Shown here piece by piece: positions 22,319 through 34,509 of a stretch of 64,000 nt of DNA; positions within the stretch are counted from its first letter, which is position 1, and every line of letters begins with the position of its first letter. The position numbers and the translations under genes are program-made. A model generated the notes under the pieces. The model saw only the letters and a program-made list of their open reading frames with translations, was not told where the DNA came from and did no database searches. Location: NCBI GenBank assembly GCA_028641055.1, contig CM054061.1:34095877-34159876 (forward strand), given 5' to 3'. This stretch comes from Alopecurus myosuroides. Lineage: Eukaryota; Streptophyta; Magnoliopsida; Poales; Poaceae.

Positions 22319-22881
22319 CTGCATTATTATTATATAAAGTATATAATTAACCATCATGCATTTGTTATACTAACTAGCTAGAAATAATACAAATCATGAA
22401 AGGTTCAAGTTGCTAACCGCGATCGCGGAGGTAAAATAAATGAAAAAGCTCAAGTGCGGCTCGGATACTTCATATCATGTGTGTTTCATGCTCTCGGCCA
22501 TTTCATCGAACACCTTGTGTGCATAGTAGGAACCAAAAGCAAACCCACCACCCCTTGTGAATATTGTGAGTAGAAATGACACCAAATGTGGCAAAGTGCA
22601 GCGACCTGAGCCCTATATAGGGATGGGCTTTTAGTCCCGATTGGCCTGGACAACCGCGACTAAAATCCTTCGGGCCAGCCTGAGGACCTATTAGTCCCTG
22701 TTGGCCAGGCCAACCGGGATTAAAGCCCCTCCCGTCCGCCAGCTGTGGACCGAGCGCGCTGGGCCCAGACTGTTAGTCGCGGGTCTCGTCCCGAACCGCG
22801 ACTAAAGACCCCTATGGTCGCGGGTCGATTATTTTGGGGACTAATGGGGGCGTATGGAAGGCCTATTTTCTACCAGTGTGC

Positions 22882-23495
22882 CATCACCCTTCGCCTACCT
22901 ATGCGGCCGGCGCATGCGGCATAGATAGCGAGATGGAATCTACGGACGAGGAGAGGAGGTACAAGGTGAGACACACCGGATGTGTTCTATTGCTTGTGGT
23001 CTGTGTTGCATATTGTATGCTCTCACGTTGTATTGAGATAGGTCGAGCTTACAGTTATGCATGAAAATAACCAAAAAAAAGTAAGATAAACTTCCTCTTG
23101 AGTCGTTAGAAAATAAAAAATTTCAGTTCTTGGTTCTGCAGAGTTTAGGTTGCAGTTGTACATGAAGATAACAACATGCAGTTACCTATGTTTTTCTAGA
23201 TTGTCTAACAAGGTTAGTGACAAGCTATTGAAGAGATAGTTACTGTTCATTGGTTAGCATTCTCTCAGTTATAATATCTTAGTAACACACTTCCTTTAGA
23301 TCAGTAACAAGTTTTCGTGATGTTCTTAGGTCACACAAATTCGTATGAATGCTTTTAGGTCTCCGAAAGAGTATTTTCTTTATCTCATTGCTTTGTCCGT
23401 AAAAATATTGCTAGAGTTGTTTGAAATTTTTATGTTTGCTGATCAAGTCATAATGCAATGATTATGGTTGTGCTTTCTCATCCCGTTGGTGCACA
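22882..23495. other. Spacer with possible exon fragment
   Basis: The first 90 bp after CACTA-1 read as an open exon-like stretch (ESTDEERRYK) ending in AAG/GTGAGAC, a good splice donor. The rest is AT-rich and non-coding. It may belong to the Helitron ending at 34536. Confidence 0.35.
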
Positions 23496-23500
23496 TATGG

Positions 23501-24066
23501 TGTCGGATATATACCGAATAGGGGTATAGAAGATGGTAGGCAAAAGTGCCGGACTACCAGGGTGGCCCAAGCGGTAGTGGGCTTAGGTCCATTGGGCGGC
23601 CCAGTAGGCCGACGCGCAGAAGCCGGATTCTAGAAGAACCCGGATCACGGCCCGCGTGATCTGGCTTGGAGGAGAAGACGGATTCTTTACCGTCCAAGTT
23701 ACAAGTTAAACGTAGTCTTCTAGGTTTCCTAATCTGTAAGCCCTAGTCCGGCTATTATATAAAGCCGGACAGAGGATAGATTTAAAAAGGTTCTAAGTTG
23801 AATAAGCTCTAAGTTCTAGGTTATCTCGCCGAGAAGCTGATCCTCGCCGAGTAAAGCTAGATCTATTCCCTCACACTGTAAACCCAGAATTACGGGCTTT
23901 AGTCCCTTATAGTGAGAAAGGCAGGAGTAGGTACGCCGTACTGTCGCGACGTACCGAACCTGGGTAAAATCCCGTGTTCTGTGTTGCTACGCCGTTCCGT
24001 TACCCCACGTCTCTACCGTAGTCTCATGGCACCCCAGTCTATGAAAACTACTACGATGTCTCGACA
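23501..24066 (+). repeat. 5' LTR
   Basis: 566 bp, begins TGTCGGATATATACC, ends TCTCGACA. A TATATAAAG-like box lies at about 23755-23765. Same length and, by eye, same sequence as 32810-33375. Confidence 0.95.
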
Positions 24067-27000
24067 GTTGGCGCCCACCGTGGGGCCGACGACGTCAGGC
24101 GTGAAGTTCCGATCTGGGATATTAGGCGGAATCGGAAGATCGATCACTGTCGGAAGCTTGGAATTCGACAACGACGTCGGGCGCTTCCTCGACAACGGAT
24201 CCTACATCCCGGCGCAAAACCATCTGGTAAGTGCCTGCGTTTTACCGATTGGATCTGCAAATATCTTTATCGGATTAACCGCGGAAGCAATGGGGTTTTG
24301 CGGTGAAAGCAATCATCTCCCACCCGCCCTATACCCAGTCGAAGACGACTATGATGCCGGATTTTGCTCAGATCGCCGACAAAACAGTGATACCCACTTT
24401 ATCGGCATGGTGCAATCCGAGATCGCCGAAAACACGGATGACGGAAATCCCGTGCAAGAGGCAGACAACAATACACCCGTCTCAGAGACGGAAGAACCAA
24501 TACCCGTCACAGAGACGGAAGATCCGACATCTGTCAACCAGACGATGAACTCGGAAACAGAGTCCGTGCTTGCCGCCATTGAGGCGAGATTGGAGTCGGA
24601 AACCGGATCGGATAACTTCTCCGAAGACGAAGATGACGATGCCTTCGTACGAAAAGTTAAATCCTTCCAAGAGGGATTCCATGAAGTGCTAATGGCAAAA
24701 CCAGCCGATACAACGGGTGCCGATAGCCAGGAAAGCCCTAAAACCCCTCCGCCAGCTGAGGAGAGGGAAGACGGAGAAACTTCTCCGATATTTCCTAATG
24801 TCAAGGAGATGACAGAGGATGAACCTGTCAAAAAACCTCCATCTTCCAAGAAAAAGCACCGTGCCTCTAAAAAACTCCAGTACAAACTCCGGAAGAAAAA
24901 GTCAGCTGATCTCGCTGATGAAAACCTGGAAGTTGGAGATATTAGTGGCACAAAGCCTACGGAAAAGAAATCTAAGGAAATCACTGCTCCGCCAATGACA
25001 GAACTGGAAGAGCAAGAACTATTACAAACTCCAGTGGGACCCAATGAACCCCCTGAGATGCTGGAAGCCAGGAGACAAGCTTTCCAACGGCAACAGCAAC
25101 AACTGCTTAGATCTCGGCAACACCTCCAACAAACCCATAATGACATCAAAATTATGAAGGAAGAAATTGAGGAGTACGAGAGAAAGCACAGATCTGTCTT
25201 AAAACCTACAAGGTTACCCGGAATTACAAAACCGGAAGAACTGCCGCCGAAAGAAAGGTTCTATAACCCATCTTGGCAAAAGCAGTTAAACGGCAAAGAT
25301 GCTAAGGGCGAGCCAATATACAAAACCGCAGCTGAAAATGCGGAAGCAGCGTTCGCCATCTTGAACAATGATCTGTATTCTAACGGGGAAAAACTCCAAG
25401 GGGTGTATGCTTTCCTAGGAAAAGCATTACAGCAGCAACAGCGAGGACAAGAGCGATCAGGGAGGCTGCATGACAATTCCGCCCTCTGCAAAACTGTTAC
25501 TTGCGCTGCTGGAGCACCTGGACCGGAAGAACCCGGAAATTCGGATAAAAAAGAGGATCCGAGAAAAGACAAGAAAAACCCCGACAACCGGGACGCAGCG
25601 TCTAGAACCGGACCTCATCTCCCGAAAGATGGATATAAACCACACGATCGGGAAGACAAACACCGGAACGACGGCAAAATAATGCCACCTCCGAGAAACC
25701 CAGCTGAGAAAGCTGGAAGATACGATACACCTCACAGGCGTGAAAGATCTCGGACACCGCCCAAAGATAAGGAAAGGTACAGGAGCAGGACTCCACCTAA
25801 TCCCAGAGGGCGTGACAACGGAAGAGATAGAGATAACCTCGGAAAAACGCGTCCGCGTAACAATGGAAAAGAAAGGAGTAGATCCCCTTCTGTCCATTCA
25901 GCCGGGAGATATTCTGCGCATATTGACAGAGCAGAAAAGGATGATCTATATTTTGGTCCTAAGTGTTTCACTGACAGGATCCGAAGGATAACCCTGCATT
26001 CTGGCTTTGCCAAAGTTGGTCCAACCTACCAAAAATATACCGGCAGTACAAACCCGGATACCTGGCTTTCAGACTATTACACAGCCGTCCAGATCAACAA
26101 CGGGACAGACCTGGAAGCTGTCAAGTTTCTTCCCCTAATGTTGCTAGACGGAGCCAGAGATTGGATTAATGGTTTACCGTCAAGAACTGTCGACAGTTGG
26201 GATGATATGGCGAGAGTATTTACTCAGCATTTTCGAGGAACATACAAACGCCCAAATAGCATCAACCAGCTGAACCGTTGCACCCAATTTGAAGACGAAC
26301 CATACGTGGATTTCATCTCCAGATGGACTGCAATGAAGAATAGTTGCTCTGGGGTAACTGACGTACAAGCAATGCATGCTTTCGTCAACGGCCTAAAACC
26401 CGGACTTGTACCGTTCATGGTTGGTTCTAAAAAGCACAAAGATCTCGGATCTATGCTTACAACCGCTAATGAGCATGCTGCAGCCGAAGACGATATCAGA
26501 GCAAGATGAGGCAATATTGAGTCACTGATACTGGCCAAGAAAACACCTCGTTCTGATAAAAAAGGAACCCCGGAGTCAACAACAAAGCCCAAGGAGGTCA
26601 ACTTAGCCTTTGGAGGAGAAAAAGGGAACAAGTGGAAAGGCCGCAGTCCGGATCCCATCAATTACACTCCTGAAGAATGGGAGAGAATTAAGTCGGAACC
26701 CTGCGTCCACCACTCCCAATTTGGCAAACCTACCCATACAAACGCGCAATGCCGGCTAAATAAGCATATGAAAGGCAATGCAGGATCCGGGAATAAGGGG
26801 AAGGGTTCCAAGAGGAAGCCCGCCAGACAAAAGCCAGAAGCTGACAAAGAAGACAGTGAATCGGACACTGATAACAAAATCCAGGAACAACAGCGGCAAG
26901 GCGAACCCAAATTTCCGAGAGTCGATGGAGAAGCAATGTTAACTTTCCTAGCAACTCCATCAGCAAAGGTGGCCAAAAGAACACTCCGGGAGATAAACGC

Positions 27001-28708
27001 AGTCATTCCTGCAACCCCGAAATTCTTGAAGTACTCCAATACACCAATAGTCTGGGATCAGTCTGATCATCCTGGAAATATCCCGGAACCCGGCACACAA
27101 GCTCTTGTCGTAAGCCCTATTGTTCAAAACACTAGGCTAAGAAGAGTGCTGATGGACGGAGGATCCAGCATCAACATAATGTACCTGGATACACTGAAAC
27201 ACTTGAAGATATCCGAGTCCCAGCTCAATTACAGCAATATACGCTTCCATGGCATTGTTCCTGGCAGGCAAGCACGCTCCCTAGGAGAAATTTCCCTAGA
27301 TGTCACCTTCGGAGATAAAGATCACTTCCGTCAGGAAAAAGTATCCTTCGAAGTTGTGCCGTTCGAGAGCGTGTATCACGCAATACTCGGACGTCCGGCT
27401 TTCGCCAAGTTTATGGCAAGATCTTGCTATATCTACAACAAGCTGAAGATGCCAGGACCCAAGGGAGGAGTAATCACCATTGCCGGTGATTTCAAGCTGG
27501 CAAACGAGTTGGAGAAGCAAAACGCCCTTTGCGCTCAAAGAGTTATAGCTCAGGAAGAACTGAAGGAGTTAGCCAAGGAGGTATCGCCGAAAGAAATGCC
27601 GGCAGGAAAAGAAACCCGGAAGCCAACTGATAGCTTCAAGGCATCCGAGAATACAAGACAGGTAATCCTAGATCCCAAAGATCCGACAAAATTCGTCGTT
27701 GTAGGGACTGGGATGACCGACAAATAGGAAGGCGAGCTCATCAAGTTCCTCCGTGAGAACTGGGATATTTTTGCCTGGTGTCCAGCTGACATGCCAGGCG
27801 TACCCAGGGAACTTGCTGAGCACCAACTCAAGGTTATTCCTGGATCAAAACCCGTCAAACAGGGTCTCCGTCGATTTGACGGAAGAAGACGGAAGGCTAT
27901 TGGCAAGGAAATTATCCGGCTTTTAGCAGCGGATTTCATCAAGGAGGTAATCCATACTGACTGGTCCGCAAATCCGGTATTAGTACCGAAGAAAGACACA
28001 ACTGCACTCAGAATGTGTATAGATTACACAGGATTGAACAAGTTATGTCCGAAAGATAGGTTTGCGCTGCCGCGAATCGATCAAATAATAGACGCCACTG
28101 CAGGCTCTGAACTTTTATGCTTTTTGGATGCATACTCCGGGTACCACCAAATACGCATGAAAAAGGAGGATCAAATCAAGACTTCTTTTATAACCCCGTA
28201 CGGGACGTATTACTACGTAACCATGCCTTTTGGCCTGAAGAACGCAGGTGCAACATACCAGCGTTGCATGCAACGTTGTTTGCATAGTCAGATTGGAAAA
28301 AACGTCCATGTTTACGTGGACGATATTGCTGTCGTAACCAAGGAAAAAGATTCACTCCTTGAGGATTTGCGAGAAACTTTCGATAACTTGCGCACCTATC
28401 AGATGAAGTTAAATCCATCTAAGTGTGTATTCGGGGTTCCCTCAAGTAAACTTCCGGGTTTCATCACTTCTCATAGAGGAAAAGAAACAAACTCGGAAAA
28501 GATCAAAGCAATCTCGGACATTTCAAATCCTACGCATGGAAAAGGTGTTCAAGAATTGCTGGGTTATGCCACAGCCGTGAAAAGATCTATTAATCGGCTG
28601 GGGGCTAAAACCCTGCAAATCTACAAGTTGCTGGAGAAATTCGACAAAGTCAAGTGGATTACAGAAGCTTGGAAGCGCCTTACAAGTTATGTCCCCTTCT
28701 GTACTTAG
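24056..28708 (+). pseudogene. gag-protease-RT polyprotein, two stops, truncated after RT
   Basis: One frame runs from an ATG at the LTR edge (24056; the true start could be later) to 28708. Gag fills the first 817 codons. Its retrotransposon gag domain lies at about 25930-26480 (NPDTWLSDYYTAV, LLDGARDWINGL, HFRGTYKRP). A Cys/His cluster (CVHHSQFGKPTH) follows. The aspartic protease shows LMDGGSS (about 27150) and ILGRPAFAKF. RT shows FLDAYSGYHQI and the catalytic YVDD (about 28310-28325). In-frame stops are TGA at 26507-26509 (end of gag) and TAG at 27725-27727 (between protease and RT). The protein ends after the RT thumb; no RNase H or integrase follows. The first stop could be a natural gag-pol boundary, but no frameshift or readthrough signal is obvious. 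Confidence 0.88.
24069..24087 (+). promoter_or_regulatory. Primer-binding site
   Basis: TGGCGCCCACCGTGGGGCC starts two bases after the 5' LTR, the normal place for a tRNA primer site. The tRNA was not identified with certainty. Confidence 0.6.
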
Positions 28709-29322
28709 TTCAAATCTATGTAAACATCTTTTGAGATCATGAAATAAAGTTGTCGGAATGCTGTCATCCATATTTCTTATAAGTGCAAAGTGTTTCCGCC
28801 TCATCTATTTCCCAATGATCTTACAAATTTCTCAATGTTAACCCGAATTGTGCTTGCGTACTCGGCGTTACATAACTGAATGATTTTTCAGCCTTTTAAC
28901 GGCTAAAGGAAACTTGAATTGCCTGCGTGCCCAAGTTTCACTAAAAACTTTCCTTGTTTCTCTAAGTCTTATCTGATCGTGCGTATGCTGGGTTACTGGA
29001 ACTAGTTAGTAAAAATGCCTTTAGCATGATTCATGTTTTCGAGTTTCAAAACTGCTTGGTTCGTCCCCAGTTACTCGGCATAACGAGTCATAATGCTATT
29101 TGAGCCATTTCAAACACTAAGGACAGTTAAAGCATATACACCAGAGAACTTAGAAGATAAAGGAATGATAAAATTCAAACAACTTGCAAAGTAATTTCGT
29201 AGTTTAAACTGCAAAAGGCGGAATTTTCATTAATACATAGAAGCATTACATTTTGGATTACAAATGAAAGAACAGTAATGCTCCTATTCTCTAATTCTTC
29301 TATCCAGGTTCCAGGTAACCCT
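28709..29322. other. Spacer between truncated pol and antisense gene
   Basis: AT-rich with no ORF of note. The right part is the 3' untranslated region of the antisense gene: on the minus strand an AATGAA-like signal follows its stop codon. Confidence 0.5.
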
Positions 29323-32267
29323 TCAAGAATCCGACTCCTCCTCGCTGCTTTCTTCATCGGGAATCGGAGGAGCTTCTTCTTCTGGATAGTGGACGCCGAC
29401 ATTCACCATGGCGGCAATCTGGGTGGCGTGGCCCTTAACTTCACCAAAGATGGTGGATCGTTGTGCATCCGTGTATCCCTGAGGGACACCGGTGGCCACA
29501 CGCCAAGATTTGGCACTAGGGTAGTGCATGCGCATAAGGCCTAAGGCCATACGCGCACCACCCCGTGCAGCGGAGCGAAGAACGGACTCCTTGGACTCCG
29601 CCACCTCCATGATGATACCCGGAAGTTTTTCAACTTCCGAGCACTCCCCAGATTTTTCGGGAAGAAACTTGCCTACCAACTGCGTTGCAGCAGCCTTCAT
29701 CAAGTTCCATGTTTCCCCGAAAGCTCGGATGCCTGCAGCCCGAGCGCCATCTGGGGTGTCTCCTGTTTGATCCGATAAAGCATACAAAAGGGTTAAGGAG
29801 ACAAAACAGAGAAAGCAAAACATGGAAAGACGAAGATAAGGGTAAAATTTTACCGATGAGTTTATCGATTTCCGAAACTTCCTCCAGGCGAAGGTTCAGA
29901 GCTTCAGTCAAATCCTGGATAGCGGATTTGTCTTTCTCCGCCTGCTCGGAAGCCTTGGAGTTAGCCACTCCAAGGGCCAGATTGCTGGCTTCCAGGTCTT
30001 TTTGAGCCTTCACAAGATTCTTGTGAAGCTCAATATTCTCATTGCGGAGAATTTCGGCGTTGCTGGAATCTTCCGCTGCTTGTTTAGCTTCAGCTAAAGC
30101 AGCTGAAAAAGCAAAGGGTAAATCCGAGTTGATCAATTTCCTCGAGAAGAAAACCACAGCAAAGTTTTAAGTCGGAAATTTCAAAACGAAAAAGCCTACC
30201 TTTCGTTTCCGTCAAAGCAAGCTGAGACGATTCCAGCTCCGCCTCTCTCTCCTCAAGAATAGAAAGAAGACTTCGAACTTCTTTATTCTTGATAGTGAGC
30301 TTCCGGAAAACTTCCAGGTTTATGGCCTCGGAGGTTTGCTGAAACACAGCAAGGAAAAGTATGGTTAATAAAAAACATCAAAGCAAAAAAGCATGCATTT
30401 TGTTTAATGCTTGGGGGCTAGAGTTACATACCTGGCTCATGCGTTGCAAACCTGCTAAGTTTTCCCGGAATTCCTTCGCGTATTCCGCGAAATGACTTTC
30501 GGCCGCGTTCAAGCCATCATTTATAGCTTTAAAATCCTTGTCAAAAGTGGGGATTTCCTCGTCGAATGTCCGAGAAGATTCCCCCACTTTTGGAGCCGCC
30601 CTTTCCCTCGTGTCCGACTCGGACACAACGGGCTGGCTGGGCTCTGGGGGCTTGGTAGTGGTGGTGGTGGCAGTAAGTTCCTCCGCCATTGACTGCGGCG
30701 TATCCGGGGCGACGGCGGGAGATGGTTGGCTGCCTCGGTTGGAAGCAGCTTTGAGCTTCTTCAACTTCCTCGGCTTCAAGGTGGAGGGGGGCAAGCTAAA
30801 AACCAAAACCCGGATAAAAGTCAAAACACCGAAGATGGATGAAAAAAGCTCCCATGAAAGAAAAATCCAGAAGAACTAACCTGGACGTGGCGACGGGGAT
30901 GCCGTCAAGATCGATAATTTCCTCAGAGGAAACTATCTTCTTACGCTTGCGGCCACCAGTAGCAGCGGTGCGCAGCGCGTCCAGCTCAGCCTCGGAGGCT
31001 AACTCCGAGTCTGGAAGATCCGCAAGCTGTCGGAAAAATCAATCAGAATCAAAAGGTAGATTATCCAAGAATTGAGATTGTACCTAAATGACGGAAAATT
31101 TACCTTGGGAGCGGGGTTGTCGGCCGTGTACATTGGCCGACTCTCCGTGTATTGGTCGCGCGAAGCGACCAACTGATTGATGCGCCGCCTGAGCTCCTTT
31201 GCGGGCCAATCCTTGTCGGTTGTCCGCATTGGATCCTTGGCTCCTGTGTATTCGCACAGGAGACGGCCTCCGTGGTTTGCTAATGGCTGAATCCGCCTAT
31301 TCAGCCAGCAAAAGACCGTGTCCATACCGGTCAAAGGAGGCTTCGAGGAGGTGAGCTTGGCGATGCGCCTTTTGATCCTTAGTAGATCAGGAGGCAGAAC
31401 CTGGACGGCCTCTGTCACCCAGTTATCCTGGGGAACAGCGGCGGAGTTCACGAAAGGTGGAACCCCGACGGCTTTTTTAGGAAAAGGCACGTCGGGGTGA
31501 TAAAAGAAGGAACCCGTCCAGAATTTGACGGATTCCGAGGTTTTTATTTTGGGGAACCAATCCTCTCGGAATCTCCGAAGAGTAAAGGAAATGGTTCCGC
31601 AATTTGGGAGTGCGCCCTCCGAAGAGTTACGCTTAACCCCAAAGCAGTACAACCAAAAATCTAACCTAGGCTCTATTCCTAGGTAACCCTCAAACAAGGC
31701 CTGAAAGCCGGCCATGTACAGAATAGAGTTGGGAGGGAGATTATGTGGTTGGATGTTATAGTGGGATAAAACCTGGAGAAAAAAGGAAGAGGGTGGAAGC
31801 CCCATACCTCGCAGAAGGTGGGAGGTAAGGAGCACTCTTTCGTTCTCCTGGGGCGTAGGCTCGGTCTCCTCTTCTGGGACCCGCCACTTCTTCTTCAGCA
31901 CCAGGCCCTCCTTCTCTAAGTTAGGAAGAAGAGCCGGAGGAATACTGCAGGCACTCCAGTTGCCTGCAGTTTCCTCTTCTTCGTCTCCACCGGCGGCGGC
32001 AGCGGACGCGGCCCTTGCGGCGGCGAGCTGCTCGTCAAGGAGCTCTACTTTCTCCTCCACCGTTTCGGGAGCGAACGGTGGAGTCGATTTGGTGCTGGAC
32101 CCCGCAACATCTGCGGCGGCGGAAGCATTTCCTCCGCCGCCCGCCGCGGACGCCACGTTCTTCTCTGGCTCGCCGCCGGCGTGCTTGGGCGACCCAACTT
32201 GGGGATCTAGATCGCCCAGGAGTTCGTCGATGGAGGCGCGGGCCGGTGATGATTTCGGGGACGCCAT
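29323..32267 (-). CDS. Antisense six-exon gene inside the LTR retrotransposon, 833 aa (Transposase_28/'gypsy type' domain plus coiled coils)
   Basis: Exons on the minus strand: 32267-31104, 31026-30881, 30795-30432, 30338-30200, 30102-29854 and 29762-29323. All five introns are GT...AG, all phases agree, and the exons sum to 2502 bp, giving 833 aa with no stop. ATG 32267 (MASPKSSPARASIDELL) follows a TATA box by about 145 bp. Residues about 80-380 (PPALLPNLEKEGLVL, HLLRGMGLPPSSFF, ILYMAGFQALFEGYLGIEP) match the plant 'putative gypsy type transposon' domain (Pfam Transposase_28, by memory). An Arg/Lys-rich stretch (GGRKRKKI) could be a nuclear signal. Exons 4-5 encode long charged helices (coiled coil), and the C-terminus is acidic Ser/Glu. 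Function unknown. Antisense genes are known in some grass LTR elements such as maize Grande; whether this one is homologous needs a search. Confidence 0.8.
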
Positions 32268-32410
32268 CGTACTTGGTGGTGCTGGTGCGCTCCGGCGTAG
32301 CAAGGGCTCGTCGGGGCAGGAACTAGCTTTCGCTCTCGAGCTTGCGTTCGTACCAATGGTGAAGGCAGTGAGGGAAGTGAAGAAGGTTGCCGATGGGCTC
32401 GAGGATAGCC

Positions 32411-32417
32411 ATTTATA
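32411..32417 (-). promoter_or_regulatory. TATA box of the antisense gene
   Basis: The minus strand reads GGCTATAAATGGC, about 145 bp upstream of the ATG at 32267. This gives the antisense gene its own promoter, independent of the LTR. Confidence 0.65.
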
Positions 32418-32796
32418 GCCGGAAATCCTCTAGATACGCGCCAACGGCTCTTTTGACCGTTGGATGTTCGACGCGTGTCGCTCGCCGGAAAATCCGGGAA
32501 ACGGAACGACAGAGGAATGATGGCTATCTCCTCGTTTCTCGTGAGAATCTGTCAGAGATACGTTGCAGGGTTTCCCGCGTGAAACCAAGCGGCGCTTGCG
32601 TCAGCATGATTAAAGCGCTGATGTCACGTGTTCCTTTTCCGTGAAGGATCGCGAGAAGAAAAGCCGGATTTTCATAGTTCCGAGTTTTATGTTACCATCT
32701 CCTTTGAAAGGAAAGAAGAAAGAATCAAGACTGCTGAATCAAGTTTCCCGGACAAAATGTATTTGACGAAAGGCGGAGTTTCAGAGTTTTGATCCT

Positions 32797-32809
32797 TCCT
32801 GGGGGCTAC
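32797..32809 (+). promoter_or_regulatory. Polypurine tract region
   Basis: TCCTGGGGGCTAC directly precedes the 3' LTR; the G-rich core is the likely plus-strand primer site. Confidence 0.55.
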
Positions 32810-33375
32810 TGTCGGATATATACCGAATAGGGGTATAGAAGATGGTAGGCAAAAGTGCCGGACTACCAGGGTGGCCCAAGCGGTAGTGGGCTTAGGTCCA
32901 TTGGGCGGCCCAGTAGGCCGACGCGCAGAAGCCGGATTCTAGAAGAACCCGGATCACGGCCCGCGTGATCTGGCTTGGAGGAGAAGACGGATTCTTTACC
33001 GTCCAAGTTACAAGTTAAACGTAGTCTTCTAGGTTTCCTAATCTGTAAGCCCTAGTCCGGCTATTATATAAAGCCGGACAGAGGATAGATTTAAAAAGGT
33101 TCTAAGTTGAATAAGCTCTAAGTTCTAGGTTATCTCGCCGAGAAGCTGATCCTCGCCGAGTAAAGCTAGATCTATTCCCTCACACTGTAAACCCAGAATT
33201 ACGGGCTTTAGTCCCTTATAGTGAGAAAGGCAGGAGTAGGTACGCCGTACTGTCGCGACGTACCGAACCTGGGTAAAATCCCGTGTTCTGTGTTGCTACG
33301 CCGTTCCGTTACCCCACGTCTCTACCGTAGTCTCATGGCACCCCAGTCTATGAAAACTACTACGATGTCTCGACA
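32810..33375 (+). repeat. 3' LTR
   Basis: 566 bp, apparently identical to the 5' LTR, followed by the TATGG target duplication. Confidence 0.95.
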
Positions 33376-33380
33376 TATGG

Positions 33381-34509
33381 TGTTTCTTATTTATGCTCCT
33401 TCGATTAGGAAAGTTCCCATTGGCAATAGATCTTATTAGGTCCTTTGGTAAGCCCGAGATGCTATTGTCTGTTCAGTAGCATCATATTTATCACTTTGTT
33501 AAGTGATAATGTAGGGGATACTAATAACATCTCCATATTGCTACTTCATTGTTATATTCGTTGTTGTCAGGACACACTTTGCCTTGTTATTTAGCTATCG
33601 CTCTCTTCCTTGCTCAACAAACGTTAATAAACGTTTAGTTGGTAATTCATCTGATTGATTTCGAGCACAGAATATGTATACAGATTGATTTGTTTGTGTA
33701 ATTAGCTTGATTGGTGGCTTGCAACTGCATCGAGGCCGTCTATGAAAACAACCACTCCACCTCAGTATATATACTTCCTTCATCCATTTCTTCCTATAAA
33801 TTATGTCTGAATTTTGTACCAGGGTTGCACCGGGAGAATAGGTGGCGATGGAAAAATTGTGAATGAAGAGAGCTGATCTAAACATATGTTCTAGAAGATT
33901 GCTAATATCCGACATGCCTTTCGTTCTGTGGGGCATAATGACGCATATCCTCCATACCAGTTTGTGAACACAAGTAACAGAATATTGTGATGTCCCAAAA
34001 ACCCCGGTTTATGTATTTACAATGTTGATGGACATAATTGTACTATTGTTGTTGAGGCTAGCGCTTGAGTAGTATTTGAGTATAAACAGTTATTTGATCG
34101 GCAATTTTGGTTTGGTTTCATATGTAAAATGTTGAGTGAATATTAAAAAGCCCATTGATTCCGTCTGATGTATCTCTTAACAAAAATATAAAGTAAACCG
34201 AAGGTAAGGCCTTCTCATCATTTTAATCGCTCTACGGTGAAGCTATTACACACTTCAAATCACAAGTTAATATACTGATACTTCTGCTCAATCAGTGCAA
34301 AATACAAATAAAGATATGCTCAGTTAAAAATTTATAAAACTATTGCTCGCGCAAATCCTATTGCTGCATTTTTCTTTCACGGTGCCTGTGAGTTACAATT
34401 TCTACATTCTCTCACTACAAAGCACAAATTTTATGAATAGATAACTCATTATTTTTTGTAAAAACGTGTAGCTTCTAAATACCATTATTTTAATTTATAA
34501 TGGTTGAGG
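33381..34509. other. AT-rich stretch, no gene recognised
   Basis: Continuation of the sequence interrupted by the LTR element. Only short ORFs without motifs. Leads into the Helitron end at 34536, so it is probably Helitron interior. Confidence 0.4.

Larger units (their letters stand above)
10460..22878 (-). mobile_element. CACTA-1, 12.4-kb En/Spm-type transposon (Caspar-like)
   Basis: The ends are inverted repeats beginning CACTGGTAGAAAATAGGCCT, with about 22 identical bases. The element is flanked by the 3-bp target duplication TGC (10457-10459, 22879-22881), the CACTA hallmark. Subterminal arrays of the motif TTTAGTCCCGG / CCGGGACTAAA occupy 10480-10680 and 22625-22850. It encodes a Tnp2-type transposase (19013-22318) and a Ulp1-containing ORF1 (10959-14844), both on the minus strand, plus two cargo genes (16765-17307 minus, 18093-18743 plus). 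Extra blocks of subterminal-type repeats lie inside the element (15940-16120, 16560-16600, 17345-17445), so it may be composite. Confidence 0.92.
23501..33375 (+). mobile_element. Gypsy-type LTR retrotransposon, non-autonomous, with antisense gene
   Basis: The 566-bp LTRs (23501-24066 and 32810-33375, TG...CA) flank the element, with target duplication TATGG at 23496-23500 and 33376-33380. A primer-binding site follows the 5' LTR and a purine tract (CCTGGGGGCTAC) precedes the 3' LTR. The sense strand holds gag, protease and the first part of RT. RNase H and integrase are absent. The space after 28708 is taken by an antisense spliced gene. The two LTRs read as identical base for base by eye, indicating a very recent insertion. 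Confidence 0.95.

Noticed and set aside
24349..25149. 266-codon Ser-rich minus-strand frame over gag
   Set aside because: Shadow of gag; unlike the 29323-32267 gene it has no TATA box, splice structure or conserved motif.
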